Source: Bacillota bacterium
GTDB lineage: Bacteria > Bacillota > Bacilli > Alicyclobacillales > SLC66
Direction: 5' to 3'
DNA: 36,054 bases
Assembly: GCA_021821085.1 (NCBI GenBank)
Contig: JAKACV010000022.1
Span: 1 to 36,054, forward strand
Shown here: positions 9,123 through 17,937 of the stretch, piece after piece
Position numbering within the stretch: position 1 is the stretch's first letter
Layout of the letters: every line of letters starts with the position of its first letter
Notes under the pieces: generated by a model
Database searches by the model: none
What the model was told of the DNA's origin: nothing
What the model saw: only the letters and a program-made list of their open reading frames with translations
Translations under genes and position numbers: made by a program

Positions 9123-9634
9123 AGGCCATCGCGTTGTTCTTTGTTCTCCTTCTGAGTTTGATTCTCGAGTCGACCCTGTTTCGCGTACCAGGATTCGTAT
9201 CCTATGCGCCAAACTTAGTTGTTCTGGGAATTGTAATGGTTGGAATCTTACGTGGATCGCGTATGGGAATGTTATTTGGTGTGATTATTGGGCTGATTCA
9301 GGATGTGAGTTTTGGACCATTTCTTGGACAAACGGCATTTGCTTACTTGCTAGTAGGATATTTGAGTGGATATTTTCGGAGTTTAGTTATGCGTGAAAGT
9401 ATGTTGCTGGCTTTGCTTTTAAGTGGTATGGGTGCAGAGATATCCGCATGGATTATATATGGGGTGAGTCGATTGTTTGCCGAAGCTCCAGTCGGCGTTC
9501 ATCTCATTTTGCGGGAATCCTCCAGATCGTCGTTGATGACCATGGTTGCTTGTTTACTATTTTATCGAGCCTACAGGAGAGCATTTCTCTTAAAACCACG
9601 AGTAAAGTATCATTCTGACACGGCTACCATGTGA
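9119..9634 (+). CDS. mreD: Rod-shape determining protein MreD
   Basis: This 171-residue membrane protein has five or so hydrophobic segments, as is usual for MreD. The pattern LILESTLFRVPGF near the N-terminus and GLIQDVSFGPFLG are typical. It overlaps mreC by 4 nt. MreD is a membrane partner of MreC in the elongation complex. Confidence 0.92.
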   Translation: MKAIALFFVLLLSLILESTLFRVPGFVSYAPNLVVLGIVMVGILRGSRMGMLFGVIIGLIQDVSFGPFLGQTAFAYLLVGYLSGYFRSLVMRESMLLALLLSGMGAEISAWIIYGVSRLFAEAPVGVHLILRESSRSSLMTMVACLLFYRAYRRAFLLKPRVKYHSDTATM

Positions 9635-9718
9635 AATAGCTGATTTATCGTTTCTAGCTGTGCATCGTGATTGCCTACTGGGAGAGGGATCGGGCAATCT
9701 AGGCGCAGAGGAATATAC

Positions 9719-11581
9719 ATGGATGAAGAAAAACTTATTACACGAGCAAGGCGTTTTAGTATTCTCCAAGTCGGGGTCGCTGTAAGCCTTGGATTTCTGA
9801 TTTTAAGGCTCGGTGGAATGGAAATGTCCGGATATGATCACTATGTAGCCTTATCGTCGCGCAATCGCGTGGATACTTTCCCGACCCCGGCACCGCGTGG
9901 TACGATCTATGATCGAAACCACCACGTTCTCGTATATGACAAACCAGCATTCAGTTTGATTTACGCACGTAGCGGGCGTGACGTTGTTCCACTTGCAACA
10001 AAGTTGGCACCGCTACTAGGGGTATCGAAACAGTCGCTTATTGTGCGTATGGTTGGCTATGATCCTGGAAGCGTTCATACGTTGCTGGCCACGCATGTTT
10101 CCGACCGAGCCATTGCGTTTATTGGCGAACATCTGTCAGAATTGCCTGGGGTGCGCCTGATTCCTGATTCTGTACGTATGTATCCGCAAGGAGATTTAGC
10201 CTGCCACGTGATCGGCTATATCAATTCGATTCCTGAAGCGAAACGCAATCAATATGTGCGACACGATGAATTTCCCGCATCTTCCAAAATAGGGTGGAGT
10301 GGTATCGAACTTACGTATGATCGTATGCTTCGTGGAAAACCAGGTAAAATTTGCGTCGAGGTGAATAGCGAGGGAGTACCTGTGCGAACGCTCCCTGAGA
10401 CGCGTATGCCAAAGCGTGGTGTAGACCTCACGTTAACGATAGATTCAAATTATCAAGCAGCAGTTCAACGTATTCTTGCACAACAAGTGCGCTACCTTCA
10501 GTTACATGGGCATAAAGATGTTACCCATGCGATGGCAGTGGCGCTTGATCCCAATACAGGTGCCGTCTTGGCGCTTGCAAGCGCTCCAACATACAATCCG
10601 GAGTGGTTCGTAAACGGGATATCCTACAGGACATACAAGAATCGCTTTGCACCTGCTGAGCGCAATTGGGCTACGCAAGCTGCGATCGCACCAGGATCTA
10701 TCATGAAGCCATTGACTGCATTGTTTGCTCTTTCGCAACACGTGATTACACCCAATCGTTTGATTGATTGTGATGGGGGATTACGTATTCCCGCGACGCG
10801 TGGGAAGGTGATCCGATGTTGGACGCGTCACGGGGAAGTGTCGTTGGCAACCGCACTTGCCGAGTCTTGTGATGTATACTTTTATCAGACAAGTCTTGAT
10901 TATGGACATTGGCCTCCGAATTCTGATCGTGATATTCCGTTTTGGTTACATCGGACGCGATTAGAAACTTTGCGTAAGTTGGAGCAACTTCAACATGCCT
11001 TTGGATTGGGGATAGAAACTGGGATTGATCTTCCTGACGAGGAACTAGGTTATGTAAATGAGGGGTCAGGGCAGGTGACTGACTTACCTTATACGGCAAT
11101 CGGGCAAAATGAAGTTTTCACTCCGCTTGAACTCGCCGTATATGCGTCCGCGCTTGCAAATGGTGGGAAGCGTGTTACGCCGTATGTCGTATCGTCATCC
11201 CATGTGGATCACGCGTCTCCTCGTTCAATACAAAATCCGGATATTTTTCATTTTGGTGTTCAGCCACGTGATCTTGCGGCTGTCCAATGGGGCATGTATT
11301 TAACGTGTAATAGCCCGAATGGAACTGCTTATCATACCTTTCACGGGAACCATCCGACCGATTACGTTGCGGCTGGAAAAACTGGTACAGCCGAGACAGG
11401 AATTATTGGCTTTGACAATTCAGTATTTATTGGTTATGCACCGTTTAATCACCCAAAGATTGCAGTGGCAGTTGTAATCCCGGGTGGAGGACATGGATCA
11501 GATTCGTCTGGACCTATTGCGCGGTCAATGCTTGATCATTTTTTTGCCCAATCTAGCAGGAGAATATCATCACTACGTTGA
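9719..11581 (+). CDS. Class B penicillin-binding protein, PBP2/MrdA type
   Basis: This is a peptidoglycan transpeptidase of 620 residues, the likely wall synthase partner of MreBCD. It has a short cytoplasmic N-terminus, one membrane segment (about 14-33), a dimerisation/pedestal region with the RGTIYDRN motif of class B PBPs, and a transpeptidase domain. The catalytic SxxK is SIMK at residues 327-330, the second motif is SCD (383-385; Asp in place of Asn is normal for PBP2), and KTG is at 554-556. I chose ATG 9719 with CAGAGGA upstream; the frame is open from 9671. A 7-bp inverted repeat (9669-9675 with 9693-9699) lies in the leader. B. subtilis has no PBP gene at this place in the cluster. 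Confidence 0.93.
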   Translation: MDEEKLITRARRFSILQVGVAVSLGFLILRLGGMEMSGYDHYVALSSRNRVDTFPTPAPRGTIYDRNHHVLVYDKPAFSLIYARSGRDVVPLATKLAPLLGVSKQSLIVRMVGYDPGSVHTLLATHVSDRAIAFIGEHLSELPGVRLIPDSVRMYPQGDLACHVIGYINSIPEAKRNQYVRHDEFPASSKIGWSGIELTYDRMLRGKPGKICVEVNSEGVPVRTLPETRMPKRGVDLTLTIDSNYQAAVQRILAQQVRYLQLHGHKDVTHAMAVALDPNTGAVLALASAPTYNPEWFVNGISYRTYKNRFAPAERNWATQAAIAPGSIMKPLTALFALSQHVITPNRLIDCDGGLRIPATRGKVIRCWTRHGEVSLATALAESCDVYFYQTSLDYGHWPPNSDRDIPFWLHRTRLETLRKLEQLQHAFGLGIETGIDLPDEELGYVNEGSGQVTDLPYTAIGQNEVFTPLELAVYASALANGGKRVTPYVVSSSHVDHASPRSIQNPDIFHFGVQPRDLAAVQWGMYLTCNSPNGTAYHTFHGNHPTDYVAAGKTGTAETGIIGFDNSVFIGYAPFNHPKIAVAVVIPGGGHGSDSSGPIARSMLDHFFAQSSRRISSLR

Positions 11582-11620
11582 AATTAGTCAATTGGAACCT
11601 TTAGCAATGGGAGGCCGGTC

Positions 11621-12307
11621 ATGTCAAAGGCGGCGAAGTCAGTCCCTTTCGTTGGATTACGTGAACTTGTGACGATTAAGGGGATCCGTAGTGGGTTGCT
11701 GTTTGTACTTGCCGAGGATGCGCCTTTTGCAGATGTTGTGAAAGACTTAAAGCAAAAGCTTACGGGGAGTCATCAGCACCTGCTTTCGGGTGCGACAGTA
11801 AATGTATATATTGAGTGTGGCGTGCGAAATCTTTCACGAGAGGAACAAGATATGGTGCGCGAGGTGTTCGCTACGCACGAGAACCTCGTTTTGGATGGAT
11901 TTGATGGCCCGCCCCCAAATCGTGAAATGAATGAGAAAGCGTCTTATGTATTTAAAGGCACTTTGCGGTCCGGACAACTGATCGAGCATGACGGGGATGT
12001 TATTATCGTTGGCGATGTCAATCCGGGAGCGCAAATTATAGCATCAGGCGATATATTTATCATGGGTCATCTGCGGGGATTTGCACATGCGGGGGCTAGG
12101 GGCGATGTTCACGCTGTTGTTGCAGCAGCTTATTTTGAACCGCTTCAAGTACGGATTGCTGAAGTGGTGCGCAGATCGCCAGAAACATATGACCGTCCAG
12201 CGGAGATGGAGTTTGCCTATTTAGAAGGGGAACAGATGGCGGTTGAGAAAATGGCGGTTTTTACGTATCATCGTCAGCGCAGGAACGGTTCGCGCGCTGT
12301 GATATAA
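11621..12307 (+). CDS. minC: Septum site-determining protein MinC
   Basis: MinC blocks FtsZ ring assembly away from mid-cell and is recruited to the membrane by MinD. The N-terminal domain (about 1-100, starting after FVGLREL) is followed by the beta-helix C-terminal domain (about 105-210) with the typical repeats DGDVIIVGDVNPGA and ASGDIFIMGHLRG, which bind MinD. The length of 228 residues is normal. GGGAGG precedes the ATG, and minD follows after 12 nt. Confidence 0.95.
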   Translation: MSKAAKSVPFVGLRELVTIKGIRSGLLFVLAEDAPFADVVKDLKQKLTGSHQHLLSGATVNVYIECGVRNLSREEQDMVREVFATHENLVLDGFDGPPPNREMNEKASYVFKGTLRSGQLIEHDGDVIIVGDVNPGAQIIASGDIFIMGHLRGFAHAGARGDVHAVVAAAYFEPLQVRIAEVVRRSPETYDRPAEMEFAYLEGEQMAVEKMAVFTYHRQRRNGSRAVI

Positions 12308-12319
12308 GGGGGGCATGGC

Positions 12320-13114
12320 ATGGGAGAAGCGATTGTGGTCACGTCCGGCAAAGGTGGTGTCGGAAAGACGACTTCCTCCGCTAACATTGGAACTGCACTT
12401 GCATTACTTGGAAAAAAAGTATGTCTAGTAGATACAGATATCGGTCTGCGCAATCTTGATGTGGTAATGGGGCTTGAGAACCGGATTATTTTTGACATCG
12501 TAGATGTTGCGACAGGAGCGTGCCGCGTAGAGCAGGCATTGATAAAAGATAAGCGCTTTGAACACTTGTTTTTACTCGCAGCTGCACAAACAAAAGATAA
12601 ACTTGCGTTAAGTGTTGATAGTATGCAAATGATTGTTCGCAAACTTAAATCTCAATTTGATTATATTGTAATTGATTGTCCAGCCGGAATTGAGCATGGA
12701 TTTCGTGTGGCGATTACAGGTGCCGATCAAGCCATAGTTGTCACAACTCCGGAGCAGGCGGCGGTACGTGATGCCGATCGGGTAATCGGGTTACTAGAAG
12801 CTGAAAAATTACCTCCGGCCAAGTTGGTTATAAATCGTATTCGCCCTCATATGGTTAAAAACGGGGACATGCTTGATATTGACGATATTATTGGTATTTT
12901 ATCGATTGATCTTCTTGGAATTGTGCCTGATGATGAGCAGGTGATTAAAGGGGCTAATCAGGGAGAGCCAATCGTTATTAGCCCTGATTCAAAAGCTTCT
13001 ATTGCTTATCGGAATATTGCTCGTCGTATTTTAGGCGATTCTGTTCCATTATTGAATTTGCAAGAAGACGATGGGTTCTTTAAACGCATGCGTAAATTGA
13101 TCGGGTTGCGGTGA
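12320..13114 (+). CDS. minD: Septum site-determining ATPase MinD
   Basis: This ParA/MinD-family ATPase of 264 residues carries the deviant Walker A motif SGKGGVGKTT at the N-terminus, Walker B-like VIDCPAG, and a C-terminal amphipathic membrane-targeting helix (GFFKRMRKLIGLR). It recruits MinC to the membrane. The ribosome site is AAGGGGGGC upstream of the ATG. No minE-type gene is nearby, so polar placement would rely on DivIVA, as in Bacillus (inference). Confidence 0.97.
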   Translation: MGEAIVVTSGKGGVGKTTSSANIGTALALLGKKVCLVDTDIGLRNLDVVMGLENRIIFDIVDVATGACRVEQALIKDKRFEHLFLLAAAQTKDKLALSVDSMQMIVRKLKSQFDYIVIDCPAGIEHGFRVAITGADQAIVVTTPEQAAVRDADRVIGLLEAEKLPPAKLVINRIRPHMVKNGDMLDIDDIIGILSIDLLGIVPDDEQVIKGANQGEPIVISPDSKASIAYRNIARRILGDSVPLLNLQEDDGFFKRMRKLIGLR

Positions 13115-13198
13115 TGCTCGCATAATCTCTTCTCTTCCCACATAGAGTTAGATGGACGAGTTGTAGGGTTCATCGTGATGATGGGAGGAGGGGGGCTT

Positions 13199-14092
13199 TT
13201 GTTTTTTCGTGCGAAGAGACGCCCTTTAGTGCAGCGACAAGATGTACGCCCGGAGTATTCGACAGGTCCAGATGACGATCTCTATGGATCACCTCGATCA
13301 TGGACTGGTGCGCAGTGGTCTGAAACGCATGGGGAAGCAGATCCTAACGTAAGATTAACTGAAAATGGTTTTGAAACGACAGTGTTAACTCGTGAAAGTG
13401 AGTCATCTGGATTTGAAATGCCGTCTTATTCACGGGAGTCTGTTCGTGATCCGAGACCGCCCCTACCGCGCCATCGTAAGACGTCTTTACTTCAGGAGCG
13501 GAACGTTTTGAATTCAGTATCTCCCTTAACCGTGCAAACGATCGCGGCCGTATTTCTCGTTGGCACCACGTTTTTTATGTTTCACAGCACTCGACCTCTT
13601 GCATTGCAAATGCAAAAAGATGTTCGCACAGTATTTTCGAGCGACTATTTGTCGACGCTTTTGCCAAAGCAATTGGCATACGATCTGGGGATGAACGTGC
13701 AGTCCAGTGCCAATAAATCCGTGCCAGTGAGTATCGGCACCGTGCAGGCGGTGCTTCCAATGAAGGGAACGGTCGTGAGATCTTATTCCGTTGTTTCTCC
13801 TGATCTTGTGATCGAAGGGAGACCTGGTTCCGAAGTTGTGGCGGCAACCGATGGCTTGGTGACAGACGTGGGCGAAACTCAGGCGTATGGTAAATATATT
13901 ACGATTGATCACGGTGCATTTGGTCAGACATTTTATGCGCATCTTGGTGCGGTCAACGTTCATACGCATGAGTATGTTGTTGCGGGGCAAAGTATAGGAT
14001 ATCTGCCAAAGAATCAACGAGAGCTCGTGTTTGGATATATTCGGGGCAATTCGTATCGGAATCCATCTGTATTATTTGGTGGGGCAAAATGA
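13199..14092 (+). CDS. spoIVFA: SpoIVFA-like M23-domain sporulation protein
   Basis: SpoIVFA holds SpoIVFB inactive in the outer forespore membrane during sporulation until the SpoIVB signal arrives. Here a cytoplasmic N-terminus of about 105 residues is followed by a membrane segment (TIAAVFLVGTTFFMF) and an outside M23/LytM-like domain at the C-terminus (IEGRPGSEVVAATDG, YGKYITIDHG, TFYAHLG). The zinc ligands of active M23 enzymes are incomplete, as in SpoIVFA. I favour TTG at 13199 because GGGAGGAGGGGGG lies just upstream; GTG/ATG at 13175-13183 would add up to eight residues encoded by that ribosome site. It overlaps spoIVFB by 4 nt. Confidence 0.85.
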   Translation: MFFRAKRRPLVQRQDVRPEYSTGPDDDLYGSPRSWTGAQWSETHGEADPNVRLTENGFETTVLTRESESSGFEMPSYSRESVRDPRPPLPRHRKTSLLQERNVLNSVSPLTVQTIAAVFLVGTTFFMFHSTRPLALQMQKDVRTVFSSDYLSTLLPKQLAYDLGMNVQSSANKSVPVSIGTVQAVLPMKGTVVRSYSVVSPDLVIEGRPGSEVVAATDGLVTDVGETQAYGKYITIDHGAFGQTFYAHLGAVNVHTHEYVVAGQSIGYLPKNQRELVFGYIRGNSYRNPSVLFGGAK

Positions 14093-14973
14093 AGGTTTGG
14101 GGGATAAAGTTACGAATTAACCCGCTGTTTTTGGCCGTCATCGCGATTGCGGTTTACGGCCATTATTTTACACAAATCGCGCTACTGTTTACGATTGTAT
14201 TGCTGCATGAATTGGGACATGTCGTGGCCGCTCGTGCTTATGGCTATGAGGTCGAATCTATAGAATTACTACCTTTTGGCGGTGTAGCTAAACTATCTTC
14301 GCATGGCTTGGGATGGAATGTGAAACATGAGACAATTATTGCGATTTGCGGACCTCTCGTTAATTTACTGTTAAGTTTATTGGGTATTAGTTTACATTTA
14401 ACAAACCATATTTCACAGACTGAAGCGATGAATTTTGTTTCGATGAACTTGACGATCGCGCTGTTCAATTTACTCCCGGGACTACCATTGGATGGTGGAC
14501 GAATTGCACGTGCGACGCTTTCTGTGCAATATGGGTACGAAAGGTCTACACGGGTGGTGACACGAATGTCTTACTATCTGTCTGTTTTTCTCATGTTTTT
14601 TGGGATTTTATCGCTTTGGCTTGGATATGCAGATTTAGGCCTGTTGGCGCTTGGTGTTTTTTTATTGTTCTCCGCATTTACCTTAAGCAAACAATCCCGA
14701 TATGATACGCTGCGTTTCCTTGATTCTAAGCGCAGATCGAAAAAAAATGCGGCAGAGCCGCTACGTGCTCTTGTCGTGCATCCGGAAACAGCAATAGGTG
14801 ATATTGCTGTTCAATTTTCCCCAGGTACTTATCATGTGATCTATATTCGGGATGAATCGCTGCATGATCAGCGATATGGGTTGTTTGCTAGAACAATTGA
14901 CGAGGAGCAGATCTTATCTGCCATTTTTGATCGTGGATTATGGCGTGAACCCATTCTTGAATTGCTTTCATGA
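14089..14973 (+). CDS. spoIVFB: SpoIVFB-like site-2 metalloprotease (M50)
   Basis: SpoIVFB is the intramembrane protease that cleaves pro-sigma-K in the mother cell. The zinc motif HELGH sits in the second hydrophobic segment, and the third ligand lies in LPGLPLDGGR. There are about six membrane segments in the first 200 residues, then a soluble tail of about 80 residues resembling the CBS-like region that binds ATP in SpoIVFB. The 4-nt overlap with spoIVFA supports coupled translation of the pair. Confidence 0.93.
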   Translation: MKVWGIKLRINPLFLAVIAIAVYGHYFTQIALLFTIVLLHELGHVVAARAYGYEVESIELLPFGGVAKLSSHGLGWNVKHETIIAICGPLVNLLLSLLGISLHLTNHISQTEAMNFVSMNLTIALFNLLPGLPLDGGRIARATLSVQYGYERSTRVVTRMSYYLSVFLMFFGILSLWLGYADLGLLALGVFLLFSAFTLSKQSRYDTLRFLDSKRRSKKNAAEPLRALVVHPETAIGDIAVQFSPGTYHVIYIRDESLHDQRYGLFARTIDEEQILSAIFDRGLWREPILELLS

Positions 14974-14990
14974 TGATCTGTATGTTATCC
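14962..14990 (+). promoter_or_regulatory. Weak promoter candidate for rplU
   Basis: TTGCTT (14962-14967) and TTATCC (14985-14990) are spaced by 17 nt, just before the L21 leader. The -10 match is poor, but a promoter is expected here because the leader RNA begins soon after. Confidence 0.3.
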
Positions 14991-15018
14991 TAACGTGGTA
15001 GTATGTAGTTTGGGTTAA

Positions 15019-15099
15019 AACCGCTTGTTAACAGGCCATGTTAAAATGGAATAAAAGCCATGCCTGCAGCAGCGAGTCTCATAGGTGGAGGTGCGCGTT
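15019..15099 (+). ncRNA. L21 ribosomal protein leader RNA
   Basis: The leader upstream of rplU carries the pattern I recognise from the Firmicute L21 leader: CTTGTTAACAGGC, then TAAAAGCC, then GCAGCAGCGAGTCTC and ATAGGTGGAGGTG running into the ribosome site. GGC at about 15035 can pair with GCC at about 15057. It is expected to bind ribosomal protein L21 and limit expression of its own operon. The call is by remembered motif; a covariance-model search would confirm it. Confidence 0.7.
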
Positions 15100-15100
15100 T

Positions 15101-15412
15101 ATGTACGCGATTGTTGAAACAGGTGGCAAACAGTTCAAAGTATCTGAAGGTATGACGCTGTACGTTGAGAAGTTGGATAATGCTGTTGGTGATACTGTAA
15201 CTTTGGATAAAGTATTCTTGCTTGAAACAGATGGTCAAGTGAAAGTTGGAATGCCTTATCTCGATGGAGCTTCTGTTACAGTGACTGTGCTTGATCACGG
15301 GAAAGCAAAAAAGATTATTGTCTACAAGTATAAGTCAAAAAAGAATTATCGTCGTAAACAAGGACATCGGCAGCCGTTTACAAAGGTTAAAGTTACATCA
15401 ATTCAAGCGTAG
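15101..15412 (+). CDS. rplU: 50S ribosomal protein L21
   Basis: L21 of 103 residues begins [14 protein letters not shown] and ends with the basic region [19 protein letters not shown], both typical. GGAGGTG precedes the ATG. The frame is open upstream to 15038, but that part is the leader RNA. Confidence 0.98.
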   Translation: MYAIVETGGKQFKVSEGMTLYVEKLDNAVGDTVTLDKVFLLETDGQVKVGMPYLDGASVTVTVLDHGKAKKIIVYKYKSKKNYRRKQGHRQPFTKVKVTSIQA

Positions 15413-15417
15413 TTTAT

Positions 15418-15735
15418 ATGATTGTCGGGCGAGTTTTTGTCTCGGAAACTGGACTGATTGAACGTTTCTTAGTGACCGGTCATGCAGATTCTAAAGAATA
15501 TGGTCGCGATATTGTATGTGCTGCAGTTTCAGCTTTGACAATTAACTTTGTGAATAGTGTAGAGATGTTATGTCGTGTTACTTTGCAAAATGAGGTAACA
15601 GATGGTTACTATGACGTGTATGTAACTGATTCTCATGATATTCAACTCTTAGCACAAAGTATGAAAGTTGGAATGCAGGGGATCGCGAAAGAGTATGGTA
15701 TGTTCATGGAAATTAAAGAAATTCATACAAGTTAG
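15418..15735 (+). CDS. prp: Ribosomal-processing cysteine protease Prp (YsxB)
   Basis: Prp removes the N-terminal extension of ribosomal protein L27, encoded next door. The catalytic His lies in VTGHADSKEYG and the catalytic Cys in DIVCAAVSAL, spaced as in the family. The length of 105 residues is normal. There is little visible ribosome site, and the gene starts 5 nt after rplU, so it probably depends on coupling. Confidence 0.93.
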   Translation: MIVGRVFVSETGLIERFLVTGHADSKEYGRDIVCAAVSALTINFVNSVEMLCRVTLQNEVTDGYYDVYVTDSHDIQLLAQSMKVGMQGIAKEYGMFMEIKEIHTS

Positions 15736-15758
15736 GCTAATGTTTAGGAGGTCATACA

Positions 15759-16070
15759 ATGTTACAATTTAATTTACAATTGTTTGCTCATAAAAAAGGC
15801 GTTTCATCGACTCGGAACGGTCGTGACAGTCATGCTCAACGGCTAGGTGTGAAACGTGCAGATGGTCAAGTGGTAAGTGGTGGGAGCATTCTTGTACGGC
15901 AACGTGGAACGCGGATCTATCCTGGAGCCAATGTCGGACTCGGTAGTGACGATACGCTTTTTGCAAAGGTTACTGGACGTGTGAAGTTTGAACGTTGGGG
16001 TCGCGATCGCAAGCGTGTAAGTGTTTATCCAGTCACGAGTGAGACTGCGGTTGAAACGGTAAACGCCTAG
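15759..16070 (+). CDS. rpmA: 50S ribosomal protein L27 with a Prp-cleaved N-terminus
   Basis: L27 of 103 residues starts [14 protein letters not shown]. The stretch LQLF followed by AHKKG is the Firmicute cleavage motif recognised by Prp, exposing Ala as the mature N-terminus near the peptidyl transferase centre. The ribosome site is TTAGGAGG. It is the last gene of the rplU operon, followed by a terminator. Confidence 0.98.
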   Translation: MLQFNLQLFAHKKGVSSTRNGRDSHAQRLGVKRADGQVVSGGSILVRQRGTRIYPGANVGLGSDDTLFAKVTGRVKFERWGRDRKRVSVYPVTSETAVETVNA

Positions 16071-16094
16071 GACTAGTACATGCAGATGGAAAAA

Positions 16095-16127
16095 ACGACC
16101 CAGTTGCCTCGTTGCGACTGGGTTTTT
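16095..16127 (+). terminator. Rho-independent terminator of the rplU-prp-rpmA operon
   Basis: ACCCAGTTGC (16098-16107) pairs with GCGACTGGGT (16114-16123) through one G-U pair, with a 6-nt loop and a T tract. An A tract upstream makes it potentially bidirectional. Confidence 0.9.
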
Positions 16128-16188
16128 CTCTTCTGTGAACGTTATGCAAAGTAGCATGGCAAGGTATTTATAGAAAGATGGTGAAATT

Positions 16189-17466
16189 GTGTTCGTTGAT
16201 GTAGCGAAAGTTGAAGTGAAGGCGGGCGATGGGGGCAACGGGATGGTTGCCTATCGTCGTGAAAAATATGTCCCAATGGGTGGACCCGCAGGTGGAGACG
16301 GCGGGCGTGGTGGAGACGTGATCTTTGTAGTGGAACCGGGATTGCGCACATTAATGGATTTTCGTTATCAACGTCATTTTCGTGCGAAGCTAGGTGAAAA
16401 TGGACGTCCCAAAAATCAACATGGCGCAAATGCCGAAGATTTGGTAGTGAAAGTTCCGCCAGGTACGATTGTCCGTGATGCGCAAACCCAAGATTTAATT
16501 GCAGATTTAACGGAAATTGGTCAACGAGCGGTCATCGCGAAAGGTGGTCGCGGAGGACGGGGAAATGTTCGTTTTGCAACTGCTAAAAATAAAGCGCCTG
16601 ATATGGCTGAACGGGGTGAACCTGGCGAAGTAAAAGATGTTTTTTTGGAATTGCGATTATTGGCTGACGCGGGACTTGTCGGATTCCCAAGTGTGGGAAA
16701 ATCTACACTTCTGTCTGTGGTAAGTGCTGCACGTCCCAAAATTGCTTCTTATCATTTTACAACCTTATCCCCACATTTAGGAGTCGTGTCTCTCGATAAT
16801 GAACGTTCATTTGTCTTGGCTGATTTACCTGGTTTGATTGAGGGTGCTCATGAAGGCCTTGGTCTTGGTCATGAATTTTTACGGCATGTGGAACGGACAA
16901 AGATACTTGTTCACGTGATTGATATGGCCGCCACGGAGGGAAGAGATCCAGTAGCAGATTATCATGCAATTCGTAACGAATTGATCGAGTACAATCCATA
17001 CTTGGCGGAACGCAAACAGGTTGTTGTTGCTAATAAAATGGATTTACCCGAATCTAAGGAGAATCTTGAGCAATTTCGTCAACAGATTACTGACGTCGAA
17101 ATTTATCCCATTTCTGCTATAAGTCGAGATGGGATTGACGCCTTAATGTATTGCATTGCTACCTTGTTAGATGAGTTACAAGCTGCAGAGTCGACGAGAA
17201 TTGAAGCAGAGCAGGATGAAGTGGTGTATAGAGCTCGCGCTCCACGTTTCATCTTTACAATTGGACGAGATGACACCGTATTTGTCGTAGAAAGTGTGGA
17301 ACTTGATAAATTAGTGACGATGACCAATTTTGATCAATATGATGCGGTGAAACGATTTCAAACAATTTTGCGTCGCTCAGGAGTTGATAGCGCTCTGCGG
17401 GCTGAAGGAGCAAAAGACGGCGATGTCATTCGCATTGGCGACATGGAGTTTGATTTTGTTGAGTAA
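16189..17466 (+). CDS. obgE: GTPase Obg (CgtA)
   Basis: Obg is a ribosome-associated GTPase involved in 50S assembly, stress responses and sporulation control. The glycine-rich Obg domain comes first (about 1-158, with [14 protein letters not shown]), then the G domain with [18 protein letters not shown] and NKMD, then the C-terminal OCT domain (about 345-425). The GTG start begins [10 protein letters not shown], as is usual. Its ribosome site (AGATGGTG) is moderate. In B. subtilis spo0B lies just upstream; here only 118 nt with a terminator separates it from rpmA. Confidence 0.97.
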   Translation: MFVDVAKVEVKAGDGGNGMVAYRREKYVPMGGPAGGDGGRGGDVIFVVEPGLRTLMDFRYQRHFRAKLGENGRPKNQHGANAEDLVVKVPPGTIVRDAQTQDLIADLTEIGQRAVIAKGGRGGRGNVRFATAKNKAPDMAERGEPGEVKDVFLELRLLADAGLVGFPSVGKSTLLSVVSAARPKIASYHFTTLSPHLGVVSLDNERSFVLADLPGLIEGAHEGLGLGHEFLRHVERTKILVHVIDMAATEGRDPVADYHAIRNELIEYNPYLAERKQVVVANKMDLPESKENLEQFRQQITDVEIYPISAISRDGIDALMYCIATLLDELQAAESTRIEAEQDEVVYRARAPRFIFTIGRDDTVFVVESVELDKLVTMTNFDQYDAVKRFQTILRRSGVDSALRAEGAKDGDVIRIGDMEFDFVE

Positions 17467-17478
17467 GGAGCGATTTCT

Positions 17479-17937
17479 TTGTACAAAGGTACAGAAGGCG
17501 TGACTCGAGACTTTGTTGCAACAGGGCTTGTCGTGCTAGAAGAACGGGTTCTTCTTCTGTTTCATCATAAGTTACAACGCTGGTTACCACCAGGAGGTCA
17601 CATTGAGCATCCAGAACTCCCTGAGGATGCGGCGATGCGTGAAGTATTCGAAGAGACAGGAATTCATGTGGAAATTGTTGCAGAACATGAACCAACTGGA
17701 TTTGAACACGCCCTCGCGCGTCCGGCTGGAATCCAGTTAGAAGATATTGAGCCGGGACATCAGCATATTGATTTACTTTATTTCGCACGACCATTAGGTA
17801 GTATTGAAGTTAAGCGCAACGAAGAATCAGATGCAATTGGTTGGTTCACAGTAGAAGAGATGAGAGAGATGGGGGTCACGGAGGAGGTTATGGCGTGGAG
17901 CGCGAAGGCCATCGTGGCAATTTCGCGAATCAAATAG
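17479..17937 (+). CDS. Nudix hydrolase
   Basis: This 152-residue protein has a full Nudix box: GGHIEHPE, then about eight residues, then REVFEETGI, fitting GX5EX7REUXEEXGU. The substrate, a nucleoside diphosphate linked to another group, cannot be told. The TTG start follows AAGGAG by about 8 nt and comes right after the obgE stop, so the two are probably co-transcribed. The next gene starts inside its 3' end. Confidence 0.88.
   Translation: MYKGTEGVTRDFVATGLVVLEERVLLLFHHKLQRWLPPGGHIEHPELPEDAAMREVFEETGIHVEIVAEHEPTGFEHALARPAGIQLEDIEPGHQHIDLLYFARPLGSIEVKRNEESDAIGWFTVEEMREMGVTEEVMAWSAKAIVAISRIK

Noticed and set aside
9669-9699. Attenuator before the PBP gene
   Set aside because: The 7-bp inverted repeat has no T tract and no alternative pairing that I can see.
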